This document shows positions 11,489 through 20,091 of a stretch of 61,134 nucleotides of DNA, one piece after another. The translations under genes and the position numbers were made by a program. The notes beneath the pieces were generated by a model that had not been told where the DNA came from, searched no databases, and saw only the letters and a list, made by a program, of their open reading frames with translations. Each line of letters begins with the position of its first letter. Position 1 is the first letter of the stretch. Source of the DNA: an uncultured Pelagibacteraceae bacterium (GTDB lineage: Bacteria > Pseudomonadota > Alphaproteobacteria > Pelagibacterales > Pelagibacteraceae); the NCBI GenBank assembly GCA_902576785.1, contig CACGWC010000001.1:140001-201134 (forward strand). Direction: 5' to 3'.

Positions 11489-14011
11489 ATGCTTAATCCT
11501 TTAAACATTATTAGAAAATTTATAAAAAGTGGTAATCAAAAAGAACTAGATAGAATTCAGAAAATTGTAAAAAAAATTAATCTTTTAGAATATGAAGTTA
11601 ATAAATTTGAAGACTCAAATTTTCCCTTAAAAACAAATGAATTTATTTCCAGGATAAAAGATGGAGAAAAATTAAATGATTTATTGCCTGAAGCATTTGC
11701 GATGGTGAGAGAAGCTTCAAAAAGAATTAATAATGAAAGACATTTTGATGTTCAACTAATTGGTGGAATTGCCTTACATGAAAATAAAATTGCAGAAATG
11801 AAAACAGGTGAAGGTAAAACGCTTACTATTGTTCTTGCCGCATACCTCAACGCATTGGAAAAAAAAGGTGTGCATATAATTACTGTAAACGATTATTTAG
11901 CAAGAAGAGACAGTATAAACATGGGTAAAATTTATAATTTTTTGGGCTTAACATGTGGATTTATAAATTCAAACCAGTCAGATGAGGAACGTAAAGAAAA
12001 TTATAATAAAGATATAACTTATGCCACTAACAGTGAGTTAGGTTTTGACTATTTAAGAGATAACATGAAATATTCAAAAAATGAAACAGTCTTAAGGGAA
12101 CATAATTTTGCAATAGTTGATGAAATTGACTCGTGTTTAATAGATGAAGCGAGAACTCCTTTAGTTATATCTGGAGCAGCAGAGGACAAAACTATGCAAT
12201 ATATTGCTGTGGATAAATTAACTAAGAGCCTAAAAAAAAAAGACTATGAATTAGACGAAAAAGAAAAAAATATTCTTTTAACAAATGAAGGAATAGATAA
12301 TGTAGAAAAAATATTTTCTGAGGCTGGTATTTTAAAAAATAACAATTTTTACGACCCAGAAAATTTACATTTAGTTCATCATGTAAACCAGGCTTTAAGA
12401 GCAAACCATTTATTTGAGAATGGGAGAGATTATATTGTTAAGGACAATGAAATAATAATTATTGATGAGCAGACTGGTAGACAATTACCAGGTAGAAGAT
12501 TCGGAGATGGACTTCATCAAAGTTTAGAAGCCAAAGAAAAAATAGAGGTTAAAGCTGAAAATCAAACATTAGCTTCAATAACTTATCAAAATTTTTTTAA
12601 GCTATATAAAAAACTTGCTGGTTGTACAGGTACAGCGCAAACAGAGTCTGCAGAATTTTTTGAAATTTATAACTTGCCAGTATTACAAATACCAACCAAC
12701 AAAGATATGATAAGAAAAGATCTAAATGATCAAATCTTTAGAACAAGTTCAGAAAAAGACACCGCAATTATAGAAAAAATAAAAGAATGTAATAAAATTG
12801 GACAACCGCTGTTGGTATTTACATCTAGCATAAATAAATCTGAGCATTACTCAAATTTGTTAGAAAAAGAAAAAATAAATCATATTGTTTTAAATGCTAA
12901 AAACCACGAGAAAGAAGCAGAGATTATAGCAAACGCAGGCAAAATAAATTCTATAATTATTACAACAAGTATATCAGGGAGAGGTGTTGATATTAAGCTG
13001 GGTGGACAAGATCAATCCGAAAAAGAGGAAGTAAAAAAAAAGGGTGGCTTATTTGTCATTGGCACAGAGAGAATGGAAAGTAGAAGAGTTGATAATCAAG
13101 CAAGAGGAAGATCGGGTAGACAGGGTGACGAAGGCAGTTCAATATTTTTTGTAAGTTTAGAAGATGACTTGATGAGATTGTTTGGCTCAGAAACCATGAA
13201 TTCAATGCTAGAAAAACTTGGTCTTAAAGATGGTGAAAGCATTGATCACCCTTGGATAAATAAAGCAATTGAAAGAGCACAACAAAAAGTTGAGGCGAGA
13301 AACTTTGATATCAGAAAAACACTTATAAAATTTGATAATGTTCTTAATGACCAAAGACATGTAATTTTTGAACAACGAAAAAATATAATAGATAACTCAG
13401 AAAAGGAGAATTATTCAGATATTTTCCTTGAAGAAGTTTTGGAAAATTTAAAAAGACATAAAATTTTATATGAAAAATCTCCTAACTCTAAAGAATTTCC
13501 AAATGCGTTAAAGCAGACTTTAGGTAAATCAATAACTGAAGATGAATTAGATAAAATTCTAAATTCAGATCTAAAAACAATGGAAAAAACAATAAAGGAT
13601 AAATTCATAAATAACAGAAATGAAAGGAATAAATTATTAGGTGTTGAGCAGGGAAATGAAATTGAAAAAAGAATATTAATACAAATTATAGACCAAAATT
13701 GGAAATCACATATTCAATACCTAGAACAGTTAAGGCAAGTAATTGGTTTAAGATCTTATGGACAAAGAGATCCTTTAGTGGAATATAAAAAAGAAGCATT
13801 TTTATTATTTGAAAATTTATTGGCCAAATTAAAAACTGATCTTGTCATAATGCTTTTAAATTTAAAAATAGAAAAAAAAGAAGAGGACAACGATTCTGAA
13901 AATAAGATAAAAGAAAATTTAACATCTATTGCAAAAAGTAAGATTGGAAGAAATCAACTATGTCCATGTGGATCTGGAAAAAAATATAAATTCTGTTGTG
14001 GTTCTTTATAG
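11489..14011 (+). CDS. secA: Preprotein translocase ATPase SecA
   Basis: SecA is the motor that drives unfolded preproteins through SecYEG. The 840-residue protein shows Walker A in MKTGEGKT (about residue 107-114), the DEAD-type box VDEID, ISGRGVDIKLGG and the QARGRSGRQGDEG motif VI, and ends with the zinc-binding SEC-C tail CPCGSGKKYKFCC that contacts SecB and phospholipid. Length is slightly below the roughly 900 of E. coli. The stop lies one base from the convergent accA stop. Confidence 0.97.
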   Translation: MLNPLNIIRKFIKSGNQKELDRIQKIVKKINLLEYEVNKFEDSNFPLKTNEFISRIKDGEKLNDLLPEAFAMVREASKRINNERHFDVQLIGGIALHENKIAEMKTGEGKTLTIVLAAYLNALEKKGVHIITVNDYLARRDSINMGKIYNFLGLTCGFINSNQSDEERKENYNKDITYATNSELGFDYLRDNMKYSKNETVLREHNFAIVDEIDSCLIDEARTPLVISGAAEDKTMQYIAVDKLTKSLKKKDYELDEKEKNILLTNEGIDNVEKIFSEAGILKNNNFYDPENLHLVHHVNQALRANHLFENGRDYIVKDNEIIIIDEQTGRQLPGRRFGDGLHQSLEAKEKIEVKAENQTLASITYQNFFKLYKKLAGCTGTAQTESAEFFEIYNLPVLQIPTNKDMIRKDLNDQIFRTSSEKDTAIIEKIKECNKIGQPLLVFTSSINKSEHYSNLLEKEKINHIVLNAKNHEKEAEIIANAGKINSIIITTSISGRGVDIKLGGQDQSEKEEVKKKGGLFVIGTERMESRRVDNQARGRSGRQGDEGSSIFFVSLEDDLMRLFGSETMNSMLEKLGLKDGESIDHPWINKAIERAQQKVEARNFDIRKTLIKFDNVLNDQRHVIFEQRKNIIDNSEKENYSDIFLEEVLENLKRHKILYEKSPNSKEFPNALKQTLGKSITEDELDKILNSDLKTMEKTIKDKFINNRNERNKLLGVEQGNEIEKRILIQIIDQNWKSHIQYLEQLRQVIGLRSYGQRDPLVEYKKEAFLLFENLLAKLKTDLVIMLLNLKIEKKEEDNDSENKIKENLTSIAKSKIGRNQLCPCGSGKKYKFCCGSL

Positions 14012-14012
14012 A

Positions 14013-15119
14013 CTAAGAAATTATTGAAAGTAAAATAAGAAATAATAATATTATTAAAATAGCAACAGATAATTTTTTATTTAATTTCATTTTTGATATC
14101 AAATTTTGTGCAAAATTTAAATTAGTTGTAAGTTTATCTTGATTATTAGCATTAGCACTAAAACCTTTATTCCTTCCAATGTCCAAAAATTTATTCTTTC
14201 TTTGATTTAATATTTCATCTTCATTTAATGTAAGAAACTTACTCAGATTTCTATCAATAGCGTTACGTACATTATCTAAAATAAGATCTTTATCTCGATG
14301 GGCACCGCCCAAAGGTTCGGGTATTATTTCGTCTATAATTTCTAATTTTAAAAGATCTTTTGCTGAAAGTTTCATTGCTTTTGCAGCTTCTAAAGTCTTT
14401 GTTGGGTCTCGCCAAAGTATAGTTGCACATCCTTCTGGAGATATTACTGAATATATTGCATTCTCTAACATCAATACTTTACTGGAAGAAGCTAATGCAA
14501 TAGCACCACCAGAACCTCCTTCGCCTATAATTATAGATAAAGTTGGAACAGTCAGTTGCATAGAACATTCAATAGACTTTGCAATTGCTTCGGCTTGTCC
14601 TCTTTCTTCAGCACCAACTCCGGGGTAAGCACCTGGCGTATCAACAAAGTTAATTATTGGTATTTTGAATTTATTAGCTAGATTCATCAACCTTATTGTT
14701 TTTCTATAACCTTCTGGTCTCATCATCCCAAAATTTCTCTCAATCCTTGTGTCTAAATTTTCACCCTTTTCCTGTCCTATTACTAAAACTGACTTAGAAT
14801 TAAATTTACCAAAACCACATATTACAGACTTATCCTCTCCATAAAATCTATCCCCAGAAAGTGAAATAAATTCATCAAATAAATTATCAATAAAAAATTT
14901 TGATTTAGGTCTGTCCTCGTGTCTTGCAACCAATGTTGTCTGCCATGCATCTAGATTTGAATATATATCTTTAAGTTTTTTATCTATTTCATTTTGTAAA
15001 TCCGTTATTTTACTTGTATCAACTTCTGAAATGCCGTCTTGATTATAAGGATCTTTTAATTTACCTAATTCTGTTTCTAAGTTTTTTATATCAGTCTCAA
15101 AATTTAAATAATTTTTCAT
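14013..15119 (-). CDS. accA: Acetyl-CoA carboxylase carboxyltransferase alpha, with hydrophobic tail
   Basis: AccA with AccD transfers carboxyl from carboxybiotin to acetyl-CoA, starting fatty-acid synthesis. Residues 1 to about 310 are standard: the KFKIPIINFVDTPGAYPGVGAEERGQ region split into DTPGAYPG and EERGQ, and GEGGSGGA. The protein is 368 residues against about 320 usually. The added tail is polar for some 35 residues, then ends in LNKKLSV followed by about 16 uninterrupted hydrophobic residues (AILIILLFLILLSIIS), which looks like a tail anchor. AccD is encoded far away at 36691. Enzyme call is firm; membrane attachment is inference. Confidence 0.95.
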   Translation of the reverse strand: MKNYLNFETDIKNLETELGKLKDPYNQDGISEVDTSKITDLQNEIDKKLKDIYSNLDAWQTTLVARHEDRPKSKFFIDNLFDEFISLSGDRFYGEDKSVICGFGKFNSKSVLVIGQEKGENLDTRIERNFGMMRPEGYRKTIRLMNLANKFKIPIINFVDTPGAYPGVGAEERGQAEAIAKSIECSMQLTVPTLSIIIGEGGSGGAIALASSSKVLMLENAIYSVISPEGCATILWRDPTKTLEAAKAMKLSAKDLLKLEIIDEIIPEPLGGAHRDKDLILDNVRNAIDRNLSKFLTLNEDEILNQRKNKFLDIGRNKGFSANANNQDKLTTNLNFAQNLISKMKLNKKLSVAILIILLFLILLSIIS

Positions 15120-15266
15120 TGCTTTATTATATATAATTTTTAGGCGATAAAATGATCAAATTACATAAATTATATTCTTTTCCGAAGAAAAATAACATTT
15201 TTTTAAATAAAGTAATGACATAATTTATTGATTATCATATACAACTGTTTCTAAATTTTAAAAATT

Positions 15267-17417
15267 ATGAGTAATTCATTTATTAAAATAAATACCTTAT
15301 CTGTTTCTAAGAATTTGGCTGATTTTATAAAAAATGAACTTCTTCCAGGATTAAATGTTAACGAAAAAGATTTCTGGGACGGATTTGATAAAAGTATTAA
15401 TGAACTAGCACCTATAAATAAAAAGCTATTAGAAACTCGAGAAACTCTTCAATCTGAAATTGATTTATGGTTAAAAAAAAAAAGAAATGGAGAATTTAAT
15501 CATCAAGATTATAAGAATTTTTTAAAAGAAATTGGATATTTAAAAGAAGAAGGGAATGATTTTAAAATAGATACCAAAAATCTTGATAGTGAAATTTCAA
15601 GCATTGCAGGTCCTCAACTTGTGGTTCCTATAATGAATTCTAGATATACATTAAATGCTGCTAATGCTAGGTGGGTAAGTCTTTACGATAGTTTATATGG
15701 AACAGATTTAATTGAGTCAGAAGAAACTGGAAGTCAAAAGTATGATCCTCTAAGAGGACAAGAAGTAATAAGATATGCACGTAAATTCCTAAATGACCAC
15801 TTCTCTATCAATGAAATTCATTGGAAAGATATAAATGGATTTAAAATAAAGGGAAGTGACTTGAAAATTTTAAAAGATAATAAAGAGTTCGAGCTAGTAG
15901 ATAAAAATAAATTTATTGGATACAGAGGAGAACCTAATAATCCAACAACAATAATTTTAGAAAACAATAATTTAAAAATTGAGATAATAATTAATCCAAA
16001 AGCATTTAGTGCTGTTCAAGATGCTGCGGGAATAAGTGACATAATTATAGAATCTGCAATATCTACTATATGTGATAACGAAGATAGTGTTGCAGCAGTA
16101 GATTCAGAAGATAAAATATTATGTTACAGAAATTGGTTGGGTTTGATGAAAGGAACTCTAAAATCTGTCTTCGAAAAGGATGGAAAAACTTTAGAAAGAA
16201 AACTTAATCCAGATAGAAGTTATATTTCAAAAGATAATAAAAAAGAAAAATTACATGGTAGAAGCTTACTTTTAGTTAGGAATGTCGGTCATTTAATGAC
16301 CAATTCAGCAATTATTTTAGAAGATGGTTCTGAAGTCCCAGAAGGTATCATGGATGCATTTATTACAACTGCTGCAGCAATTCATGATTTAAAAAGAAAA
16401 GGTAACTCAAGAACTGGATCTATATATATTGTAAAACCGAAAATGCATGGACCTGAAGAGACTGCTTTTACAGATAAAATGTTCACAAAAGTCGAGGAAG
16501 TATTAAAACTTGAAAAGAATACAATTAAATGCGGTATTATGGATGAAGAGAGAAGAACATCTGTAAACTTAAAAGAATGTATTAGAACACTAAAAAGCAG
16601 GGTTTTTTTCATCAATACAGGTTTTTTAGACAGAACCGGAGATGAAATGCATACATCAATGGAAGCAGGTCCAATGATAAAAAAAGGTGATATGAAAAAA
16701 TCAAAGTGGATAGCTGCTTATGAAGATAACAATGTTGATGTTGGTTTAAAATGTGGATTTTCAGGTGTTGCACAAATAGGTAAAGGTATGTGGGCTATGC
16801 CAGATAAAATGAAAGACATGATAGATCAAAAAATATCACATCTTGAAGCCGGTGCAAATTGCGCATGGGTACCATCTCCGACTGCAGCTTCTTTACATGC
16901 AATGCATTACCATAAGTTAAACATTTTTGAAAAACACAAAAAATTAAATGAAAATAAAATTAATTACATTGATAATTTATTAACAATCCCAATAGCTGAC
17001 AGACCAAATTGGAGCAAAGATGAGATAAATAATGAATTATGTAACTCAGCACAAACTATATTAGGATATGTTGTTAGATGGGTTGATCAGGGAATTGGAT
17101 GTTCTAAAGTTCCAGATATAAATAACGTTGGATTAATGGAGGATAGAGCAACACTAAGAATATCTTCACAACATATAGCAAATTGGTTACATCATGGTAT
17201 TTGCTCAAATAGACAAGTTCTAGAAATTCTTAAGAAAATGGCAAAGATAGTTGATAAACAAAATGAAGGAGATCCGGAATATCAAAACATGTCTCCAAAT
17301 TACGACAAATCAATTTCTTTTAAGGCAGCATGTGAATTAATTTTTCATGGTAAGTCTCAACCATCAGGTTATACCGAACCTCTATTACATTTAAACAGAT
17401 TGATCAAAAAAAGCTAA
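15267..17417 (+). CDS. glcB: Malate synthase G
   Basis: GlcB condenses glyoxylate with acetyl-CoA to give malate. The 716-residue length and motifs (GRSLLLVRNVGHLMT, GFLDRTGDEMHTSMEAGPM, CAWVPSPTAA) identify the monomeric G form. In Candidatus Pelagibacter ubique this gene is reported to be controlled by a glycine riboswitch. The 147-nt leader here (15120-15266) shows no recognisable glycine aptamer. It is divergent from accA; the stop lies 9 nt from recR on the other strand. Confidence 0.96.
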   Translation: MSNSFIKINTLSVSKNLADFIKNELLPGLNVNEKDFWDGFDKSINELAPINKKLLETRETLQSEIDLWLKKKRNGEFNHQDYKNFLKEIGYLKEEGNDFKIDTKNLDSEISSIAGPQLVVPIMNSRYTLNAANARWVSLYDSLYGTDLIESEETGSQKYDPLRGQEVIRYARKFLNDHFSINEIHWKDINGFKIKGSDLKILKDNKEFELVDKNKFIGYRGEPNNPTTIILENNNLKIEIIINPKAFSAVQDAAGISDIIIESAISTICDNEDSVAAVDSEDKILCYRNWLGLMKGTLKSVFEKDGKTLERKLNPDRSYISKDNKKEKLHGRSLLLVRNVGHLMTNSAIILEDGSEVPEGIMDAFITTAAAIHDLKRKGNSRTGSIYIVKPKMHGPEETAFTDKMFTKVEEVLKLEKNTIKCGIMDEERRTSVNLKECIRTLKSRVFFINTGFLDRTGDEMHTSMEAGPMIKKGDMKKSKWIAAYEDNNVDVGLKCGFSGVAQIGKGMWAMPDKMKDMIDQKISHLEAGANCAWVPSPTAASLHAMHYHKLNIFEKHKKLNENKINYIDNLLTIPIADRPNWSKDEINNELCNSAQTILGYVVRWVDQGIGCSKVPDINNVGLMEDRATLRISSQHIANWLHHGICSNRQVLEILKKMAKIVDKQNEGDPEYQNMSPNYDKSISFKAACELIFHGKSQPSGYTEPLLHLNRLIKKS

Positions 17418-17426
17418 TTTACAAAT

Positions 17427-18029
17427 TTATAAATCTCTTCTATTTTTAAAAGCAGATATAAGTGTTCCATCATCTGAAGTTTCTATTTCTCCTCCAACTG
17501 GTAAACCCTGAGCTAATTTTGAAATTTTTACATTAGTATTTTTTAAACTGTCCTGAATATAAAAAGCAGTAGTTTGTCCCTCAACAGTGGCGCTAGTTGC
17601 TAAAATTACTTCATCAATATTGTCATTTTTTATTCTTTCGATTAAAGAATTAATTAACAAATTTTCTCTATTATTTCCGTTAGCACTATCAGAAATCGTA
17701 CCGCCTAAAATATGATAATAACCTTGAAAAATAGATGAACTTTCTATTGCCCATTGATCTGAAATATTCTCGACTACACATATTTTGCTATATTTTTTGT
17801 TTTTATCTTCGCAATTATTGCAGGGGTTGTTGTTTGATTTTAATGTTCCACAAATTTTACAACGTTCTATATTTTTAAACACATCGCTTAGATTATTGGC
17901 TAAAGGTTTTAATATTTCTTGTCGATTGTTAATCATTTTTAAAATTATTCTTTTTGCAGACTTTGGTCCAAGACCTGGTAGTTTAGATATTAATTTAATT
18001 AAATTTTCTATTTCAGGCAGATTTTGCAT
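17427..18029 (-). CDS. recR: Recombination mediator RecR
   Basis: RecR works with RecF and RecO to load RecA at gaps. The protein starts best at ATG 18029 (MQNLPEIENLIKLI); a GTG at 18062 would extend it into ybaB. It shows the helix-hairpin-helix LPGLGPKSAKRI, a four-cysteine zinc finger (CKICG...CNNC) and the Toprim segment ending in GLPVGGEIETSDDGT. Length from 18029 is 200 residues, typical. dnaX-ybaB-recR is a conserved bacterial order. Confidence 0.95.
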   Translation of the reverse strand: MQNLPEIENLIKLISKLPGLGPKSAKRIILKMINNRQEILKPLANNLSDVFKNIERCKICGTLKSNNNPCNNCEDKNKKYSKICVVENISDQWAIESSSIFQGYYHILGGTISDSANGNNRENLLINSLIERIKNDNIDEVILATSATVEGQTTAFYIQDSLKNTNVKISKLAQGLPVGGEIETSDDGTLISAFKNRRDL

Positions 18030-18033
18030 TAAT

Positions 18034-18351
18034 TTATAAAGGCCACTTAAATCCTGGTACACCTAATCCACCAGTTGCTTTGGATATTTCTTCAGAAGTT
18101 TTAGATTTTAGTTTGTTTTTAGCATCATTATGTGCGGCTGTTATTAAATCCTGAATTATCTCTTTGTCTTCTTTTAGCACTTTGTCGCTTAATAAAATTT
18201 TTGTCATTTCCCCATCTCCGTTTAGCGTAATTTTAACCACATCTCCTCCTGAAAAACCATTTACCTCTATCTTTTTAAGATTTTCCTGACTTTCCTTCAT
18301 TTTTTCTTCTATCTCTTTTGCTTTTTCTAAAATTTTATTAAAATCAGTCAT
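18034..18351 (-). CDS. ybaB: YbaB/EbfC nucleoid-associated protein
   Basis: A small DNA-binding protein with KILEKAKEIEEKMKES at the N-terminus (coiled helix), a VVKITLNGDGEM strand segment and DLITAAHNDA in the C-terminal helix, all family hallmarks. The start is placed at ATG 18351 because the preceding six codons (from 18369) lie within the dnaX tail and are not family-like; the chosen start still overlaps the dnaX stop by 8 nt. About 105 residues. Confidence 0.92.
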   Translation of the reverse strand: MTDFNKILEKAKEIEEKMKESQENLKKIEVNGFSGGDVVKITLNGDGEMTKILLSDKVLKEDKEIIQDLITAAHNDAKNKLKSKTSEEISKATGGLGVPGFKWPL

Positions 18352-19954
18352 TTTTTTTCTCAATATCAATTAATTCAATATCTGGAAGTACTTTCAACAA
18401 ATTTTTATATTCACTTGAGCTTTTGTAGTCAGCAATTTTTTTCTTTTTTATACTATTCTTTTTATCTTTTTCACTCATTGAACCTTTTTCCTTTGTAAGA
18501 GAAATCAGCCATCGGTTTTTAGTCCAATCGAATAATTTTTCAGATAAATCTTTTACAAAGCTCTTATTTAGTTTGTCATTAAAAGAAATTTCGATATTCA
18601 TATTTGAAAAAGAAACTAAGTTTACATTATTTTCTAGTTCGTATTTTAGTTTCATCTCTTTTTTTTTTACACATGTTTCAATTAAATCTTCAAAATTGTT
18701 GATTTCTAGAGTTTTTTTCTTTTCAATTTTTTCATCTTCTTGTTTGACATTTTTAATCTGGTTAATTGCATCCTTATTAATAATTTTTTTATCATCTAAA
18801 TTATTTATTGAAATATTTTTTATTTTATATTGCTCATTATCTTGTATTGCATTTTTTTTTTTTAAGTAGGTTAACTGGATAAGAAACATTTCTATTAATA
18901 AATTTTGGTTAGCCACTATTTTTATTTCTTTTAAAGTTTTTAGGGTAAATTCCCAAAATAATAATATTGAATTTGGATCTAGTTGTTTTGATAAAGAAGT
19001 TATTTTTTTGTAATCGCTATTGCTCAATGTAAAATTATTTCCTTGATTTCCTATATGGGCTATATTTTTCAAGTAATATAATATTTCTAAAAAATCATTT
19101 AAGAATATTTCGGGTTCAATACCTGAATTATATAATTTTCTATAATGATTAATTATTTTTTCTTCATTACCTAAAAAAATTATTTCTAATAAATCTAAAT
19201 ATGAACTTTTATTGATATAACCGAAAATCTTTTGAGCATCTTCAAATTTTATTAATTTTTCATTTTTAGAAATAATTGATCTATCTAGTAAAGACAATGC
19301 ATCCCTTACAGATCCCTCTGATAATTTAACTATTAGTTTAATTGCATTATCCTCAATATCTTTTTTTTCTTTTATTGCTATGTTTTTTAAATAATTAAAT
19401 AATTCTTCAGAATTAATTCTTGATAAATCGTACCTTTGACATCTAGATATAACAGTAATAGGAATTTTTTTAACTTCGGTAGTTGCAAAAATAAATTTTA
19501 AATATTTGGGAGGTTCTTCTAATGTCTTGAGCAATGCATTAAATGCTTGCTTGCTTAGCATGTGTACTTCATCAATGATAAAAATTTTAAACTTCGCGAT
19601 AGTTGGTGGATATCTAGAAAATTCAATTAGCTCCCTAACATCATCAACGCCTGTTTTACTTGCTGCATCTATTTCAAGAACATCTATATGATTAGAATTT
19701 GCTATTGGATCACAATGATTGCATTTTTTTTCACACGTTTCCTCAATAGCACGTTCACAATTCAGTCCTTTGGCAACAATTCTTGCAAACGTAGTCTTTC
19801 CAATTCCCCTCATACCGGTAAACAAAAAAGCATTAGCTGAATTATTATTTTTAATAGAGTTATAAATTGCAGTGGCAATTTCCTTATGACCAATCAAATC
19901 TTTAAACCTTTGAGGTCTATATTTTAATGCCAGAACCTGAGAATTTGCTGTCAT
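18344..19954 (-). CDS. dnaX: DNA polymerase III subunits tau/gamma
   Basis: DnaX is the clamp-loader ATPase. From ATG 19954 (MTANSQVLALKYRPQRF, the standard N-terminus) it is 536 residues. Walker A is GMRGIGKTT, the zinc finger is CEKKCNHC, and the box IIDEVHML and sensor SRCQRYDL follow. An in-frame ATG at 19987 would add 11 residues, but that DNA encodes the 3' end of the SRP RNA. At 18852-18863 the coding strand has 12 consecutive A at codons about 364-368, between the ATPase/collar part and the C-terminal tau region; both shifted frames stop quickly, so slippage would give a gamma-like short form. Confidence 0.96.
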   Translation of the reverse strand: MTANSQVLALKYRPQRFKDLIGHKEIATAIYNSIKNNNSANAFLFTGMRGIGKTTFARIVAKGLNCERAIEETCEKKCNHCDPIANSNHIDVLEIDAASKTGVDDVRELIEFSRYPPTIAKFKIFIIDEVHMLSKQAFNALLKTLEEPPKYLKFIFATTEVKKIPITVISRCQRYDLSRINSEELFNYLKNIAIKEKKDIEDNAIKLIVKLSEGSVRDALSLLDRSIISKNEKLIKFEDAQKIFGYINKSSYLDLLEIIFLGNEEKIINHYRKLYNSGIEPEIFLNDFLEILYYLKNIAHIGNQGNNFTLSNSDYKKITSLSKQLDPNSILLFWEFTLKTLKEIKIVANQNLLIEMFLIQLTYLKKKNAIQDNEQYKIKNISINNLDDKKIINKDAINQIKNVKQEDEKIEKKKTLEINNFEDLIETCVKKKEMKLKYELENNVNLVSFSNMNIEISFNDKLNKSFVKDLSEKLFDWTKNRWLISLTKEKGSMSEKDKKNSIKKKKIADYKSSSEYKNLLKVLPDIELIDIEKKND

Positions 19955-19956
19955 AA

Positions 19957-20047
19957 TAGGAGACCAACCAACCTGGAAAAAACTCATTACCCTTGCTCTT
20001 TTTCAAGTCTAGGGGAGTTCATGGTGATCCCACCTGGAAGGCCTCCA
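19957..20047 (-). ncRNA. ffs: SRP RNA (4.5S type)
   Basis: The minus strand gives a hairpin RNA of about 90 nt with ends GGAGGCC (20040-20046) and GGTCTCC (19959-19965), which pair over 7 bp. The tip holds SRP domain IV: GACTT, tetraloop GAAA (20001-20004), then AAGAGCAAGGGTAATGAG, which aligns without gaps to the alphaproteobacterial consensus around CAGG, tetraloop and AGCAGCGGTAACGAG. The RNA binds Ffh to target membrane proteins cotranslationally. Position immediately before dnaX is common in alphaproteobacteria. No protein is encoded here. Confidence 0.86.
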
Positions 20048-20052
20048 AATGT

Positions 20053-20082
20053 ATTATAACAATAATTTTTTCTAATCTACAA
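20053..20082 (-). promoter_or_regulatory. Promoter of ffs (and dnaX)
   Basis: Minus strand: -35 TTGTAG (20077-20082), an 18-nt spacer and a perfect -10 TATAAT (20053-20058), placing the start about at G 20046, the predicted first base of the SRP RNA. The exact agreement with the RNA 5' end supports both calls. Confidence 0.68.
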
Positions 20083-20091
20083 TAAAGTTAA

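Noticed and set aside
15120..15266. Glycine riboswitch looked for upstream of glcB
   Set aside because: No aptamer-like motif was found by eye, so no riboswitch feature is listed; the absence is reported as a finding instead.
19955..19987. Upstream extension of dnaX to ATG 19987
   Set aside because: These 11 codons are the 3' strand of the SRP RNA stem, and the family N-terminus begins at ATG 19954.
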